Below are positions 26,177-35,455 of a stretch of 64,000 bases of DNA, in pieces. The translations under genes were made by a program, and so were the position numbers. Each line of letters opens with the position of its first letter. Positions within the stretch are counted from its first letter, which is position 1. This DNA comes from Paenibacillus xylanilyticus (GTDB lineage Bacteria > Bacillota > Bacilli > Paenibacillales > Paenibacillaceae). The stretch covers positions 3,049,001-3,113,000 of the forward strand of contig NZ_CP044310.1 of assembly GCF_009664365.1 (NCBI RefSeq), written 5' to 3'. The notes under the pieces are model-generated. The model searched no databases. It was not told the DNA's origin and was given only the letters and a program-made list of their open reading frames with translations.

Positions 26177-27091
26177 ATGTCTACAAAAACAATACGCTTG
26201 CTTATGCCGCAATGGCAGGGGGGCAACAATCCTGACTATTCTTTTGGAGCCGAACTTCTAGCCTGGCTGGCACCAGATAATGATCAACCGCTTATTAAGG
26301 TACCCGTTCATGCTTATGATGGAACACCACTTGTGAAGGAAAACGGCATGAATGGAAGAACACAACTGCTGGAACAGCTGGAGGCTGCCGAGCATATTAT
26401 CCAGGCTCACAAGCCGGATCGCATTGTTATGTTTGGCGGCGACTGTTTGGTCGAACAAGCACCCTTTGCCTATCTTAACGAACGATATGGAGGGGACCTT
26501 GGGTTAATTTGGATCGATGCTCACAGTGATCTGGTTCGATATGTTGGCTATGATAACGGACATACGCTGCCACTCGGGAATCTTCTGGGTGAGGGAGACG
26601 AGGAGTTCTCGAGACATGTGAAGGTTCCTTTGAAGCCCGAAAATATCTTTATGGCGGGATTGGCAGTTCCTACAGAACAAGAGATGGAAGTGATTTCGGA
26701 AGCATTTGAAAGAATGGGTGTATATTCTGAGGAATCCGATACAGAAGTCATTCAAAGACTGGGAATCAAAACAGCCGGAACAGAAGAGCTCTCGAGCAGC
26801 ACAGAAGTGATTAAGAAATGGATTAGAGAAAGTGGAATCAAACATCTTGCCATTCACGTGGATCTGGATGTGCTGGACCCCCAAAAATTTCGCTCTCTAC
26901 TATTTGCTAACCCTAACGAACCGTATGTTTTCTCACCTGCTGGAACCATGCAGTTACCTCAACTTCTGCATTTGCTTAAGGAGCTGTCTGAAGAAACTGA
27001 GGTCGTAGGTCTGGGGATCACCGAGCATATGCCTTGGGATGCGATTCATATGAGAGATCTGCTCCGCGAGATACCGATATTAAATACGTAA
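26177..27091 (+). CDS. Arginase/ureohydrolase family protein
   Basis: This 304-residue protein has the arginase fold with metal-binding motifs DAHSD (Asp114, His116, Asp118) and HVDLDVLDP (Asp229, Asp231). The first motif is normally GGDHS, supplying a His ligand. Here it is GGDC, with Cys90 in that place. Arginase, agmatinase or formimidoglutamase activity cannot be told from sequence, and the Cys substitution may change metal binding. It probably responds to the divergent HxlR regulator. The start follows AAAGGAGAG. Confidence 0.85.
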   Translation: MSTKTIRLLMPQWQGGNNPDYSFGAELLAWLAPDNDQPLIKVPVHAYDGTPLVKENGMNGRTQLLEQLEAAEHIIQAHKPDRIVMFGGDCLVEQAPFAYLNERYGGDLGLIWIDAHSDLVRYVGYDNGHTLPLGNLLGEGDEEFSRHVKVPLKPENIFMAGLAVPTEQEMEVISEAFERMGVYSEESDTEVIQRLGIKTAGTEELSSSTEVIKKWIRESGIKHLAIHVDLDVLDPQKFRSLLFANPNEPYVFSPAGTMQLPQLLHLLKELSEETEVVGLGITEHMPWDAIHMRDLLREIPILNT

Positions 27092-27199
27092 AGGTGCAAA
27101 GATTCTAACATAGGAGTGGCTAACATTCTATCGGAATATTTGATACGATGTAGGGAGTCTGAATGAATTTGATAGAGAGCTAAGAAAGGCAGGCTGACC

Positions 27200-27706
27200 A
27201 TGAATCTTATCTTTCCGAAAGTTAGTACACCCGAAGAGATCGCAGAGTTGTCCCGATTGGCCGCCGAGATTTGGCAGGAATACTACGTATCCATCATTAC
27301 GCTTGAACAGATTGATTACATGATTCAACAATACCAATCGGTATCAGCTGTTACAGAACAAATTCAAAAGCAGGGCTATGAATATTATTTCATGCAGCGT
27401 GATAATTCGCCTGTCGGATACATGTCTGTAAGAGTAGAAGAAGGCAAAATGTTCCTGAGCAAGTTTTATATCGGCAAGGAACACAGAGGGCAAGGCTACG
27501 CCAGCCTGGCGTTCGCTTTTCTGGAGCAGCAATGTATAGAACGAGGCATTAACCTGATCTGGTTGACGGTCAATCGCCATAACGATTCAAGTATTGCGGT
27601 CTATGAGAAAAAAGGGTTCCGGACTGTCCGGGAACAGGTTGCGGATATCGGCAATGGATTTGTGATGGATGATTTTGTTATGGAAAAGGCAATCCATGGA
27701 TCCTAA
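27200..27706 (+). CDS. GNAT family N-acetyltransferase
   Basis: This 168-residue acetyltransferase has KFYIGKEHRGQGYASLAFAF as motif A and NRHNDSSIAVYEKKGFRTVR as motif B. This resembles PaiA- or RimI-like enzymes acting on small amines or protein N-termini. It follows the arginase-family gene by 108 bp on the same strand and may be co-transcribed. The substrate is not known. Confidence 0.88.
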   Translation: MNLIFPKVSTPEEIAELSRLAAEIWQEYYVSIITLEQIDYMIQQYQSVSAVTEQIQKQGYEYYFMQRDNSPVGYMSVRVEEGKMFLSKFYIGKEHRGQGYASLAFAFLEQQCIERGINLIWLTVNRHNDSSIAVYEKKGFRTVREQVADIGNGFVMDDFVMEKAIHGS

Positions 27707-27776
27707 ACGAAGCTTTCAGGTCAGTTCAACAGAATGAGTTAGACAATGAATGAATTATGGATCATCATAAGAGGAG

Positions 27777-27803
27777 AAGTCGCTTAAATAGCGGCTTTTT
27801 TTA
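27777..27803 (+). terminator. Rho-independent terminator
   Basis: AGTCGCT and AGCGGCT arms are followed by seven T. It is a fifth member of the similar terminator set and marks the border with the glycan locus. Confidence 0.85.
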
Positions 27804-27954
27804 TTGGATAAGACACGGATATGAAATTACGCATATAAATGAAAGCCCTTTCTTCATTCTATGATATACTACGTTGTAACTGACAACCCATGAATAACGA
27901 ACAGATATTGTTGCTGATTATCCTCTCACTTTCACGCGCAAAGGAGATGTCTGG

Positions 27955-28707
27955 ATGTTTAATGTTCTTGTTGTGGATGATGAGTGTGTTCAAAGAGAAG
28001 GGATCAAGGATTTGATCAGCCTGTATGGATTTCCTTTTCACATCATGGAAGCGGAGAACGGAAAGAAAGCAGAGCAGCTATTGATACAAAATGCAATTGA
28101 TATTTTGATTACCGATGTCAAAATGCCGCTTATGGACGGACTTGAACTTAGCAGGATCGCACGCAAAACACAGCAACATATCGATATCGTTATTTGCAGC
28201 GGATACGATGAGTTTGAATACGCACGCAGTGCCCTAAGGCTCGGTGTCGTCAATTATTTGCTCAAACCACTTATGAAGGAAGAGTTTTTGCAGGTGATGG
28301 TGGATATTACGAAAATAAGTCCTTACGCTGGGAAGCCTGAGCCTGAAACGATGGAAATGAAGGTGATCCGGCAGGTGAAGGACTATGTGAAGGATCATTA
28401 TCAGAAAGATATCTCCCTAACAGAAGCAGCCCACGACGTCTACCTGTCCCCAGGATATTTAAGCATTCTGTTTAAGAAAGAAACCGGAGAGAACTTCTCC
28501 AAATATCTCACGGATTACCGGTTGAGCCGTGCGAGCCATCTGCTTGTTCACTCCAATATGAAAATTAATGATGTGGCAGTGGCTGTCGGCATCGACAATC
28601 ATTCATATTTTGCCAAGCTGTTCAAAACCAGGTTCGGCGTTAGTCCGTTACAGTTCAGAGAGTGCGGGGTGCTTCATGATCGGGTGGATCAAGAGCAGGT
28701 TCAATGA
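27955..28707 (+). CDS. YesN-type response regulator (receiver + AraC domain)
   Basis: This compact 250-residue regulator has a receiver domain (Asp54 in LITDVKMPLMDG, Lys in LLKPLMKEEF). It is joined closely to a C-terminal AraC-type pair of helix-turn-helices (SLTEAAHDVYLSPGYLSILFKK and INDVAVAVGIDNHSYFAKLF). Its 3' end overlaps the kinase start by 32 bp. Such YesN/YesM pairs control neighbouring oligosaccharide transport genes, here the binding protein and permeases from 30544. Confidence 0.93.
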   Translation: MFNVLVVDDECVQREGIKDLISLYGFPFHIMEAENGKKAEQLLIQNAIDILITDVKMPLMDGLELSRIARKTQQHIDIVICSGYDEFEYARSALRLGVVNYLLKPLMKEEFLQVMVDITKISPYAGKPEPETMEMKVIRQVKDYVKDHYQKDISLTEAAHDVYLSPGYLSILFKKETGENFSKYLTDYRLSRASHLLVHSNMKINDVAVAVGIDNHSYFAKLFKTRFGVSPLQFRECGVLHDRVDQEQVQ

Positions 28708-30331
28708 TATCAGGTTCCGCAACAAATTATTGCTGTCTCATCTGGTCATTGCCCTCATTCCGATTCTTTTGCTGGGACTGCTCTCCTTCATTCAATCCTA
28801 CCGTATTCAGATGAAAGAGCTGCGAAGCGAAGCTGAAGCAAGCCTGGAGCAGGTAGCCAGCATTATGGATTACAAAATCAATCGTTACAATACATTAAGT
28901 GAGTTTATCGTACTCAATCGGGATTTCTCTCAGATATTCACCAAAAACTATGATGAAAATTATTATCAGATGTACCTGGATTTTCGCGATATTATGGAGC
29001 CGTTGATCTCGAACATCAAATTGATGGACGATGATATTGAAGGGATCACCTTCTACACCTCGGGAGAACTGCTTGGAATTCGCAATAACATTTTGCCCAT
29101 AGGGGAGCTCAGGAGCAAGGCGTGGTACGATGGTTTTCGGGGCAGACGCTGGATTGTGGACGGAGAGAAGCTCTACCTGGTCCAGGAACTGATCAGCAAT
29201 CCCAAAGACAGCAACTTTATGGTCATATCCATACAGCATGACAGCATTTTTGGAGATCTGGATAATCTGTCTGAGCATGTATCCGTTCATATGGAAGATC
29301 CGGAACAACATATCATTTTTCAGGACAACAGAAAGCAGATTGGTGCAGTTGATTTGGAGAAAAGGGAAATAACAGACCTGAGTTTAAGTCGATCCCTTGC
29401 CAGCAATGGCTGGACGATCTATTACAATTTGCTGAATACCAATGCCTACGCGAATGCAATGAGCATTTTTCAAATCACGCTATTCGTCATCATCCTCAGT
29501 CTGATCATTACCTTTCTGCTGATATATATCATCTCTACTAACTTTACACGCCGAATTCTTCGCCTCAAGACCAAAGTCGACAAGGTGGAACGAAACAATC
29601 TGGATGTAATTATTCAGAGCTCCTCCCGTGATGAATTTGGTGAGCTGACGAATGGGATCGGGAAAATGCTCAGAAGGATCAACAGTCTGATCTCCCAGGT
29701 CTATCGCGCCGAGATCGCCAAGAAGGAAAGTGAATATAACAGGCTGATTAGTCAGATTAATCCTCATTTTCTGTATAATACACTCTCATTTATCAGATGG
29801 AGGGCCGAGAAGAAGGCTGATATTGAAACAAGCTATATGGTATCTGCGTTAGCACGTTTCTACAGAACGACGTTGAATCAAGGAAGGCATATGACCACGA
29901 TTGAGGCTGAGATTCAGCATATTAAGGCTTATCTGGACTTGCAGCTCATTATGAATGATGGTCTGTTTGACGTGGATTACGATGTTGACGAAGCGGTACA
30001 GCTGGAACAAATCATTCATTTTGTACTGCAGCCTATTGTGGAAAATGCCATTAAGCATGGTTTTGTAGAGGCAGCGGCGAAGGATTACAGCATTCGAATT
30101 ACAGTTCACCGAGTGAGTGAAGGCATCAGATTGGCTGTTACGGATAATGGCGTAGGCATGACCTCACAGCAGATCACACAGCTGTTAACCAGTGAAAATG
30201 GAGGCTGCGGTGTGCGCAATGTTAATGACCGATTGAAGCTCTATTACGGGAAGGACTATGGGCTCGTTATTCGTAGTGAACCCGGTTGCGGAACAGAAGT
30301 ATCCATGGTGATTCCGGCATCTCCACCGTAA
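28676..30331 (+). CDS. YesM-type sensor histidine kinase
   Basis: This 551-residue kinase has two transmembrane helices (about 15-37 and 265-290) flanking a large external sensor domain. A HAMP linker, the His_kinase domain with QINPHFLYNTLSF (His364) and an ATPase domain (PIVENAIKHGF, DNGVGM) follow. The ATG at 28676 lies inside the regulator gene, and the frame is open further upstream. Family members sense carbohydrates or binding-protein complexes. The pair heads the mannan-type locus. Confidence 0.92.
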   Translation: MIGWIKSRFNDIRFRNKLLLSHLVIALIPILLLGLLSFIQSYRIQMKELRSEAEASLEQVASIMDYKINRYNTLSEFIVLNRDFSQIFTKNYDENYYQMYLDFRDIMEPLISNIKLMDDDIEGITFYTSGELLGIRNNILPIGELRSKAWYDGFRGRRWIVDGEKLYLVQELISNPKDSNFMVISIQHDSIFGDLDNLSEHVSVHMEDPEQHIIFQDNRKQIGAVDLEKREITDLSLSRSLASNGWTIYYNLLNTNAYANAMSIFQITLFVIILSLIITFLLIYIISTNFTRRILRLKTKVDKVERNNLDVIIQSSSRDEFGELTNGIGKMLRRINSLISQVYRAEIAKKESEYNRLISQINPHFLYNTLSFIRWRAEKKADIETSYMVSALARFYRTTLNQGRHMTTIEAEIQHIKAYLDLQLIMNDGLFDVDYDVDEAVQLEQIIHFVLQPIVENAIKHGFVEAAAKDYSIRITVHRVSEGIRLAVTDNGVGMTSQQITQLLTSENGGCGVRNVNDRLKLYYGKDYGLVIRSEPGCGTEVSMVIPASPP

Positions 30332-30362
30332 GCAGCAGGAATATTTCAAATAAAATGCTAAG

Positions 30363-30396
30363 AAATAAAGGCGGTTGCTTCGGCAGCCGCTTATTT
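30363..30396 (+). other. Hairpin between kinase and binding-protein genes
   Basis: AAATAA-GGCGG...GC pairs with GGCAGCCGCTTATTT around a short loop, with no proper T run after it. It may separate the regulatory pair from the transporter transcript or act as a processing site. Confidence 0.5.
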
Positions 30397-30489
30397 GGTT
30401 TCCGTGATAAAAATGACAAGGCTAACAAGATAGTTGAGGTCATGAAAAAAGTGATACATATCCGAAAAAAATGGCATATACGCGAAAAA

Positions 30490-30503
30490 TGGAAACGCAT
30501 ACA
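30490..30503 (+). promoter_or_regulatory. Candidate cre (CcpA) site before the binding-protein gene
   Basis: TGGAAACGCATACA fits the loose cre pattern TGNAANCGNNNNCA. It lies 41 bases before the lipoprotein start codon, downstream of a weak promoter-like TTGAGG-17-CATATC. Carbon catabolite control is expected for such loci but unproven here. Confidence 0.4.
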
Positions 30504-30543
30504 ATTTGGTTATTCAAGTAAATCACATAAAGGGGATGACAGG

Positions 30544-32181
30544 ATGCACAAACGCAGCAAGATCGCTTCACTGCTGATGGCCTGTATGGTGCTGGTTGTA
30601 TTCAGTGGCTGCAGCGGGGGGAACAGCGATAACGCACAGCCGCAGATATCCGAGCAGGACTACGAACCTTACGGCAAATATGAGACGCCAGTCGAGTTCA
30701 CGATCGGCCGTAATACCAATCATGTGAATAACCTGCCTCCGGGTGACACCATTGAGAACAATTTGGCCACTCGGTATGTAGAAGATCGGGTGAATGTCAA
30801 AGCGAAGGTGGCTTGGGAAACAGATGATATGGATCAGAAGCTGTCGTTGTCCATGACTACGGGTGAATTGCCTGACGTTATGTTAGTTAGCCGGGAGATA
30901 TTTAATCAATTAGTAGATAATGATCTGATCGCCGATATGACAGAGGTCTATGAGAAGACAGCATCTGAAGGCGTGAAGAACATCTATGCTTCCTACGGCG
31001 ATTTGCTGCTCGATCAGGTGAAAGTCGATGGCAAAATTATGGGGCTTCCGATGACAAACATCGGTAATCAGCACCAATTGCTGTGGATTCGGAAGGATTG
31101 GGTAGATAAGGTGGGTGCCAAGCTGCCGGAAACCGCCGAAGATGTGTGGAATCTCGCCAGAACATTTGTGGAAAAGGACGTATCTGGCACAGGCAAGACG
31201 GTGGGTATGGTGATGGATTCGAATGCGATGAATTTTAGCCCGATGTTCGCTACGCATGGCGCATTTCCAACGAATTGGATCGAGAAAGATGGTCAGGTGG
31301 TATACGGATCCGTTCAGCCTGAGATGAAGCAGGCACTCGCTGAGGTTAGCTCCATGTACAAAGAAGGCTTGATTGATAAGCAATTTGCCGTCCGGTCGAG
31401 TGAAGAGAAGGAAGCACTGGTGATCAACGGGCAGGCAGGAATGGTCTTTAATCCATGGTGGATCGGCTATACCAATTACAAGGATTCCATCAAGCAAAAT
31501 CCCGAAGCCGTATGGGTCGCGGTATCTGCACCGCTGGATCAGGAGGGCAAGTTCAGAACGATTCGTCAGGATCCTGTAGGGGGAGGAATCGTTGTCGTGA
31601 ACAAGAATTTTGCCCATCCTGAAGCCATAATGAAATCGGTCAATCTGACGACGGACTTTCTGTATTCCTTAACGGAAGATGCAATCAACTACAAGAAGGA
31701 ACATCCCGATGAGATGTTGACGGATGCGAGCCGCTGGAATAACGATCCTACTCAGATTCCAATGCAGGTCGATTATGACGATGTGCTGAAGCGCTATTAC
31801 GAAGATCTCATAAAAGCCGATGAGTCTGGAGATGCTTCTGCCGTTCAGGAAGATCGGGTTGTCTCGTTCAAGGCTTATCAGGAATTCAAAGAGAAAGGCA
31901 ATGACGTTGACGTCAACACCTATGGCGAATATCTATCTCGAATTGAAGGACAGCGAGAAGCGAATAATCCCAATCTGGAAGTGACTCCTGCAGGCTTTTA
32001 CGGGACGACAGAGACGATGAAGCTGAAATGGGCGAACCTGCAAAAGCTGGAAGAGGAAACAATTCTCAAGATCATTATGGGGCAAGCGCCTATTGATGAA
32101 TTTGATACGTTTGTCGATACATGGAAGCGTACAGGCGGAGATGAGATTACGGAGGAAGTCAACGAGATGGCTCAAAGGTAA
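30544..32181 (+). CDS. Extracellular solute-binding lipoprotein (Lpl-type, oligosaccharide)
   Basis: This 545-residue ABC-transporter binding protein has a lipoprotein signal (lipobox VFSGC, Cys about 24). The large two-lobe carbohydrate-binding body is typical of LplA-like proteins of Paenibacillus. AAAGGGGATGACAGG precedes the ATG at 30544; the upstream open frame is not used. It is followed by two permease genes. With the adjacent GH76 enzyme, the ligand is probably an alpha-mannan oligosaccharide. Confidence 0.9.
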   Translation: MHKRSKIASLLMACMVLVVFSGCSGGNSDNAQPQISEQDYEPYGKYETPVEFTIGRNTNHVNNLPPGDTIENNLATRYVEDRVNVKAKVAWETDDMDQKLSLSMTTGELPDVMLVSREIFNQLVDNDLIADMTEVYEKTASEGVKNIYASYGDLLLDQVKVDGKIMGLPMTNIGNQHQLLWIRKDWVDKVGAKLPETAEDVWNLARTFVEKDVSGTGKTVGMVMDSNAMNFSPMFATHGAFPTNWIEKDGQVVYGSVQPEMKQALAEVSSMYKEGLIDKQFAVRSSEEKEALVINGQAGMVFNPWWIGYTNYKDSIKQNPEAVWVAVSAPLDQEGKFRTIRQDPVGGGIVVVNKNFAHPEAIMKSVNLTTDFLYSLTEDAINYKKEHPDEMLTDASRWNNDPTQIPMQVDYDDVLKRYYEDLIKADESGDASAVQEDRVVSFKAYQEFKEKGNDVDVNTYGEYLSRIEGQREANNPNLEVTPAGFYGTTETMKLKWANLQKLEEETILKIIMGQAPIDEFDTFVDTWKRTGGDEITEEVNEMAQR

Positions 32182-32212
32182 TGCAGACTGTGTGAAGCAG
32201 GAACGCAGCATA

Positions 32213-32238
32213 GCGGAAGCCTGATACCAGACTTCCGC
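32213..32238 (+). other. Intercistronic hairpin after the binding-protein gene
   Basis: GCGGAAG and CTTCCGC arms surround a 12-base loop, with no T run. Such hairpins often protect the highly expressed binding-protein message from decay relative to the permeases. Confidence 0.55.
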
Positions 32239-32296
32239 ACCTTCCTTTAGCCATATGAGCTGCCTATAGATAGAGCAAGATGGAGGTGAGAAGGCA

Positions 32297-33244
32297 ATGG
32301 CGCAAGCAGAAACGACGATACCACCCAAAAGGGAACTACGCTCAGTCAAGAAGAAACGTAAGCGATTTGACGAGATGACCTATCATTTTATGCTGCTGCC
32401 TGGCATGGTGATGCTGTTTATTTTCTCGATTGTGCCTATGTTCGGCGTAATCATGGCGTTTCAGAAGTTCATTCCTGCCAAAGGCATATTCGGTTCCAAA
32501 TGGGCCGGGCTTAGCAACTTCACCTATATGTTTCAACTGCCGGACGCGAAGCAGATTTTTATCAACACGCTGGTCATTGCGGTCGGGAAAATTGTGCTGG
32601 GATTAATTGTCCCTATTGTATTCGCCCTTCTGCTTAATGAGGTTCGTCTGAAAGTGTTCAAGAGTTCGATTCAAACGATTGTGTACTTACCGCATTTTAT
32701 GTCATGGGTTGTCTTGGGCACGATGCTGACCATGATATTTTCTTTTGACGGCATGATTAACAATTTCCTTGAGCTTCTCGGTTTGGAACGCATTATGTTT
32801 CTGGCAAGCAACGATTGGTTCAGACCGCTGCTGATTGTAACGGATACCTGGAAGGAGTTCGGTTATGGAACCATAGTCTATCTGGCGGCACTAACGGCAA
32901 TTAACCCTGCCTTGTATGAATCCGCTGCCATGGATGGTGCGAATCGTTGGAAGCAGACGCTCCACATTACGCTGCCAGGCATGTTCCCAACCATTATCCT
33001 GCTGGGTACATTGAGTCTTGGAAACGTACTCAATGCCGGATTCGATCAGGTGTTTAACCTGTATAATCCGCTCGTATATGAAACGGGTGATATTATTGAT
33101 ACCTTTGTGTACCGTATGGGTCTGATCAATATGCAGTATTCGTTCGCAACAGCCATTGGTTTGATGAAATCGGTCATCAGCTTTGTTCTGATTGTCATTT
33201 CGTATAAACTGGCTTCCAAGTATGCGGGGTACAGAATTTTCTAG
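32297..33244 (+). CDS. ABC transporter permease, LplB-type
   Basis: This 315-residue polytopic permease has six predicted helices. The coupling (EAA-like) loop is ALYESAAMDGANRWKQTLHI, which contacts the ATPase. The N-terminal basic extension is usual for LplB proteins. The start follows GGAGGTGAG. It pairs with the next gene (11-bp gap) and the lipoprotein before it. No ATPase gene is in the locus. Confidence 0.93.
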   Translation: MAQAETTIPPKRELRSVKKKRKRFDEMTYHFMLLPGMVMLFIFSIVPMFGVIMAFQKFIPAKGIFGSKWAGLSNFTYMFQLPDAKQIFINTLVIAVGKIVLGLIVPIVFALLLNEVRLKVFKSSIQTIVYLPHFMSWVVLGTMLTMIFSFDGMINNFLELLGLERIMFLASNDWFRPLLIVTDTWKEFGYGTIVYLAALTAINPALYESAAMDGANRWKQTLHITLPGMFPTIILLGTLSLGNVLNAGFDQVFNLYNPLVYETGDIIDTFVYRMGLINMQYSFATAIGLMKSVISFVLIVISYKLASKYAGYRIF

Positions 33245-33254
33245 GAGGGCTAGC

Positions 33255-34142
33255 ATGATTCAATCCAAAACACTCGGTTCCAGGCTATCCCGACTATTGA
33301 TTATGTTCACGTTGATCCTGATTACTTTCATGTCCCTGGCCCCGATTGTAAATACGATTATGGTTTCCATCAGCAGCAGTACGGCAGTTAATGCAGGCCG
33401 GGTTTACTTTCTTCCGGTGGAGCTGAACTTCTCATCCTACGCACAGATTTTGAAAGATACGAAGTTCTGGAATGCGTTTCTGATTTCGGTTGAACGAGTG
33501 GTGCTTGGCGGTGCGATCAATATGATTTTGACCATTCTGATGGCCTATCCCTTGTCACGCAGTATTTCACAGTTCAGATCCCGGAACACTTACATGTGGA
33601 TTATCGTGTTTACAATGTTATTCAGCGGAGGGATTGTTCCTTGGTACATGGTAATTAGCAAGCTAGGGCTGATTAACAGCATCTGGGCGCTGGTTTTACC
33701 AGGTGCGGTACCCGTATTCAATGTGATTCTTCTCATGAACTTCTTCAAAGGCATACCCAAGGAACTTGAGGAAGCTGCCTTTATTGACGGAGCGGGTCCG
33801 ATCAAAATTCTGCTTAACATCTTCATCCCGATTTCCATGCCGAGTCTCGCGACCATTATGTTATTTGTCATCGTTGGACATTGGAATAACTTCTTTGACG
33901 GAATCATTCTCATAAACGACAGCTCCAAAATACCGCTTCAGACTTACCTGCAGCGGCTTAGTCTCACGCGAGACCAAATGCAGAATCTCTCTGTTGAACA
34001 GCTGCAGCAGTACAATAAAATTTCGAACACGACTTTGAATTCTGCCAAAATTCTGGTCTCCATGATTCCCATACTTTTAATCTATCCTTTTCTACAGCGT
34101 TATTTGATTCACGGTATCGTCCTCGGGGCAGTGAAGGAATAA
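33255..34142 (+). CDS. ABC transporter permease, LplC/YtcP-type
   Basis: This 295-residue permease has six helices and the EAA-loop segment ELEEAAFIDGAGPIKILLNI. The ATG at 33255 follows AGGAGGGC; the upstream open frame lies inside the previous gene. It forms the heterodimeric membrane channel with the LplB-type protein. Confidence 0.93.
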   Translation: MIQSKTLGSRLSRLLIMFTLILITFMSLAPIVNTIMVSISSSTAVNAGRVYFLPVELNFSSYAQILKDTKFWNAFLISVERVVLGGAINMILTILMAYPLSRSISQFRSRNTYMWIIVFTMLFSGGIVPWYMVISKLGLINSIWALVLPGAVPVFNVILLMNFFKGIPKELEEAAFIDGAGPIKILLNIFIPISMPSLATIMLFVIVGHWNNFFDGIILINDSSKIPLQTYLQRLSLTRDQMQNLSVEQLQQYNKISNTTLNSAKILVSMIPILLIYPFLQRYLIHGIVLGAVKE

Positions 34143-34175
34143 TCTGATGACTTTTAAGAAAGGAAGGGTATTCGA

Positions 34176-35312
34176 ATGCGAAAGAAGAAAATCGTAAGTC
34201 TTACTGTGGTCCTCAGTATTATTTTAGTCACTACGATGGGTGCAAGTGGTGGAGGCAAAAAGCACTATGCCAGTCAAGCGCAGTGGGCGCAAGAGAAACT
34301 GGATGAATATTACTGGAACGATGAAGCACAAATGATGAATAACGCTTATCCTTCGACACCGGAAGGTGAAAAGCCTCTGAATTATTGGTGGAAAGCTCAT
34401 GCGGTTGATGCACTGGTAGACGGATACGAACGAACAGGAGACGAGGCGTATACGGAACGGGCGGAAGAACTGGTGCGGAGTATTATTGAACGCAATGGTT
34501 CGCTTCATAATGAATTTTATGATGATATGGAATGGCTCGCTCTTGCTGCTCTCCGTCTATACGATGCCACAGGCAGTGAAGAAATGAAAGATTACGTGCT
34601 GGAGCTCTGGGCAGATATCAAGACAGCCTGGTGGGAGGATGATTTGGGAGGCATGGCTTGGAAGAAGGACCAGCGATACAACCGTAATGCGTGTTCAAGT
34701 GGTCCGGCTTCGATTCTGGCAGCCAGGCTGTATGAGCGTTTTGGTGATCCTCAGGATCTGGAATGGGCTCAAAAAATATACGAATGGGAAAAACGCTATC
34801 TCGTTAATCCGCAAACAGGACTCGTCGCAGACGGCTTGGTCCTGCGTGAAGACGGTACTCTTGATGTGAATGAAGCTTGGATCTTCACCTATAACCAGGG
34901 CACATTTATAGGTGCTGGAGTGGAGCTCTACCGGACTACGGGAGATCAGGTGTATTTGCAGGATGCAGAGAAGACAGCAGCAGGCTCCCTGAAGTCCTTG
35001 ACGAATGAGAAAACGGGGATTTTCCTAGAGGATGGGGATGGAGATGGTGCCTTGTTCAAAGGCATATTGATCCGTTACATGGTGGAGCTGTATGATGCCA
35101 GGCATAACAAAGCTCTGAAGAAAGCGATCTTCCGGAACGCAGATGCGTTATGGAAGGGCAGCCGGAACAATGGATTATTCGGTCAGGCGTGGGGTCAACC
35201 CGCCCAGAATCCGCTCCATCTTACGGCTCAGCTAAGCGGCGTTTTTCTGCTGGAGGCAGCTGCTAAACTGGAGGCAGGTGCACATTCCAAGCCAGGAAAA
35301 CATCAAAAATAG
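34176..35312 (+). CDS. Secreted glycoside hydrolase family 76 (endo-alpha-1,6-mannanase type)
   Basis: This 378-residue enzyme has a signal peptide (residues about 1-24) and an (alpha/alpha)6 barrel. The GH76 catalytic Asp pair is in EFYDDMEWLALAA (Asp116-Asp117). Conserved Trp/Tyr-rich stretches include YWWKAHAVDAL and NACSSGPASILAARLY. GH76 enzymes cut alpha-1,6-mannan backbones such as those of yeast wall mannan. It is the last gene of the first transporter operon. The locus's proposed substrate rests mainly on this gene and the GH38 gene. Confidence 0.9.
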   Translation: MRKKKIVSLTVVLSIILVTTMGASGGGKKHYASQAQWAQEKLDEYYWNDEAQMMNNAYPSTPEGEKPLNYWWKAHAVDALVDGYERTGDEAYTERAEELVRSIIERNGSLHNEFYDDMEWLALAALRLYDATGSEEMKDYVLELWADIKTAWWEDDLGGMAWKKDQRYNRNACSSGPASILAARLYERFGDPQDLEWAQKIYEWEKRYLVNPQTGLVADGLVLREDGTLDVNEAWIFTYNQGTFIGAGVELYRTTGDQVYLQDAEKTAAGSLKSLTNEKTGIFLEDGDGDGALFKGILIRYMVELYDARHNKALKKAIFRNADALWKGSRNNGLFGQAWGQPAQNPLHLTAQLSGVFLLEAAAKLEAGAHSKPGKHQK

Positions 35313-35383
35313 CAGCAGTTAAAATAAGCGTTTGGTTGAGACCTTTTGACCATGAGCAGTCCGGGTGGTCGTAAAACGGAAAA

Positions 35384-35421
35384 GAAGCATCGTAGCCCAA
35401 TTAGGGTTACGATGCTTTTAA
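35384..35421. terminator. Bidirectional terminator between GH76 and GxGYxYP genes
   Basis: AAGCATCGTA and TACGATGCTT form a 10-bp stem with flanking A and T runs, between convergent genes. Confidence 0.85.
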
Positions 35422-35455
35422 GCGTTGGAGTACTATGCCGCATGAAGGTTGAAGA

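Noticed and set aside
28568..28675. Upstream extension of the YesM kinase gene
   Set aside because: It lies inside the response-regulator gene in another frame and lacks family-like residues; ATG 28676 gives the normal N terminus.
30910..31617. 235-codon minus-strand frame
   Set aside because: It is antisense to the binding-protein gene and has the His/Ile-rich composition of a complementary-strand frame.
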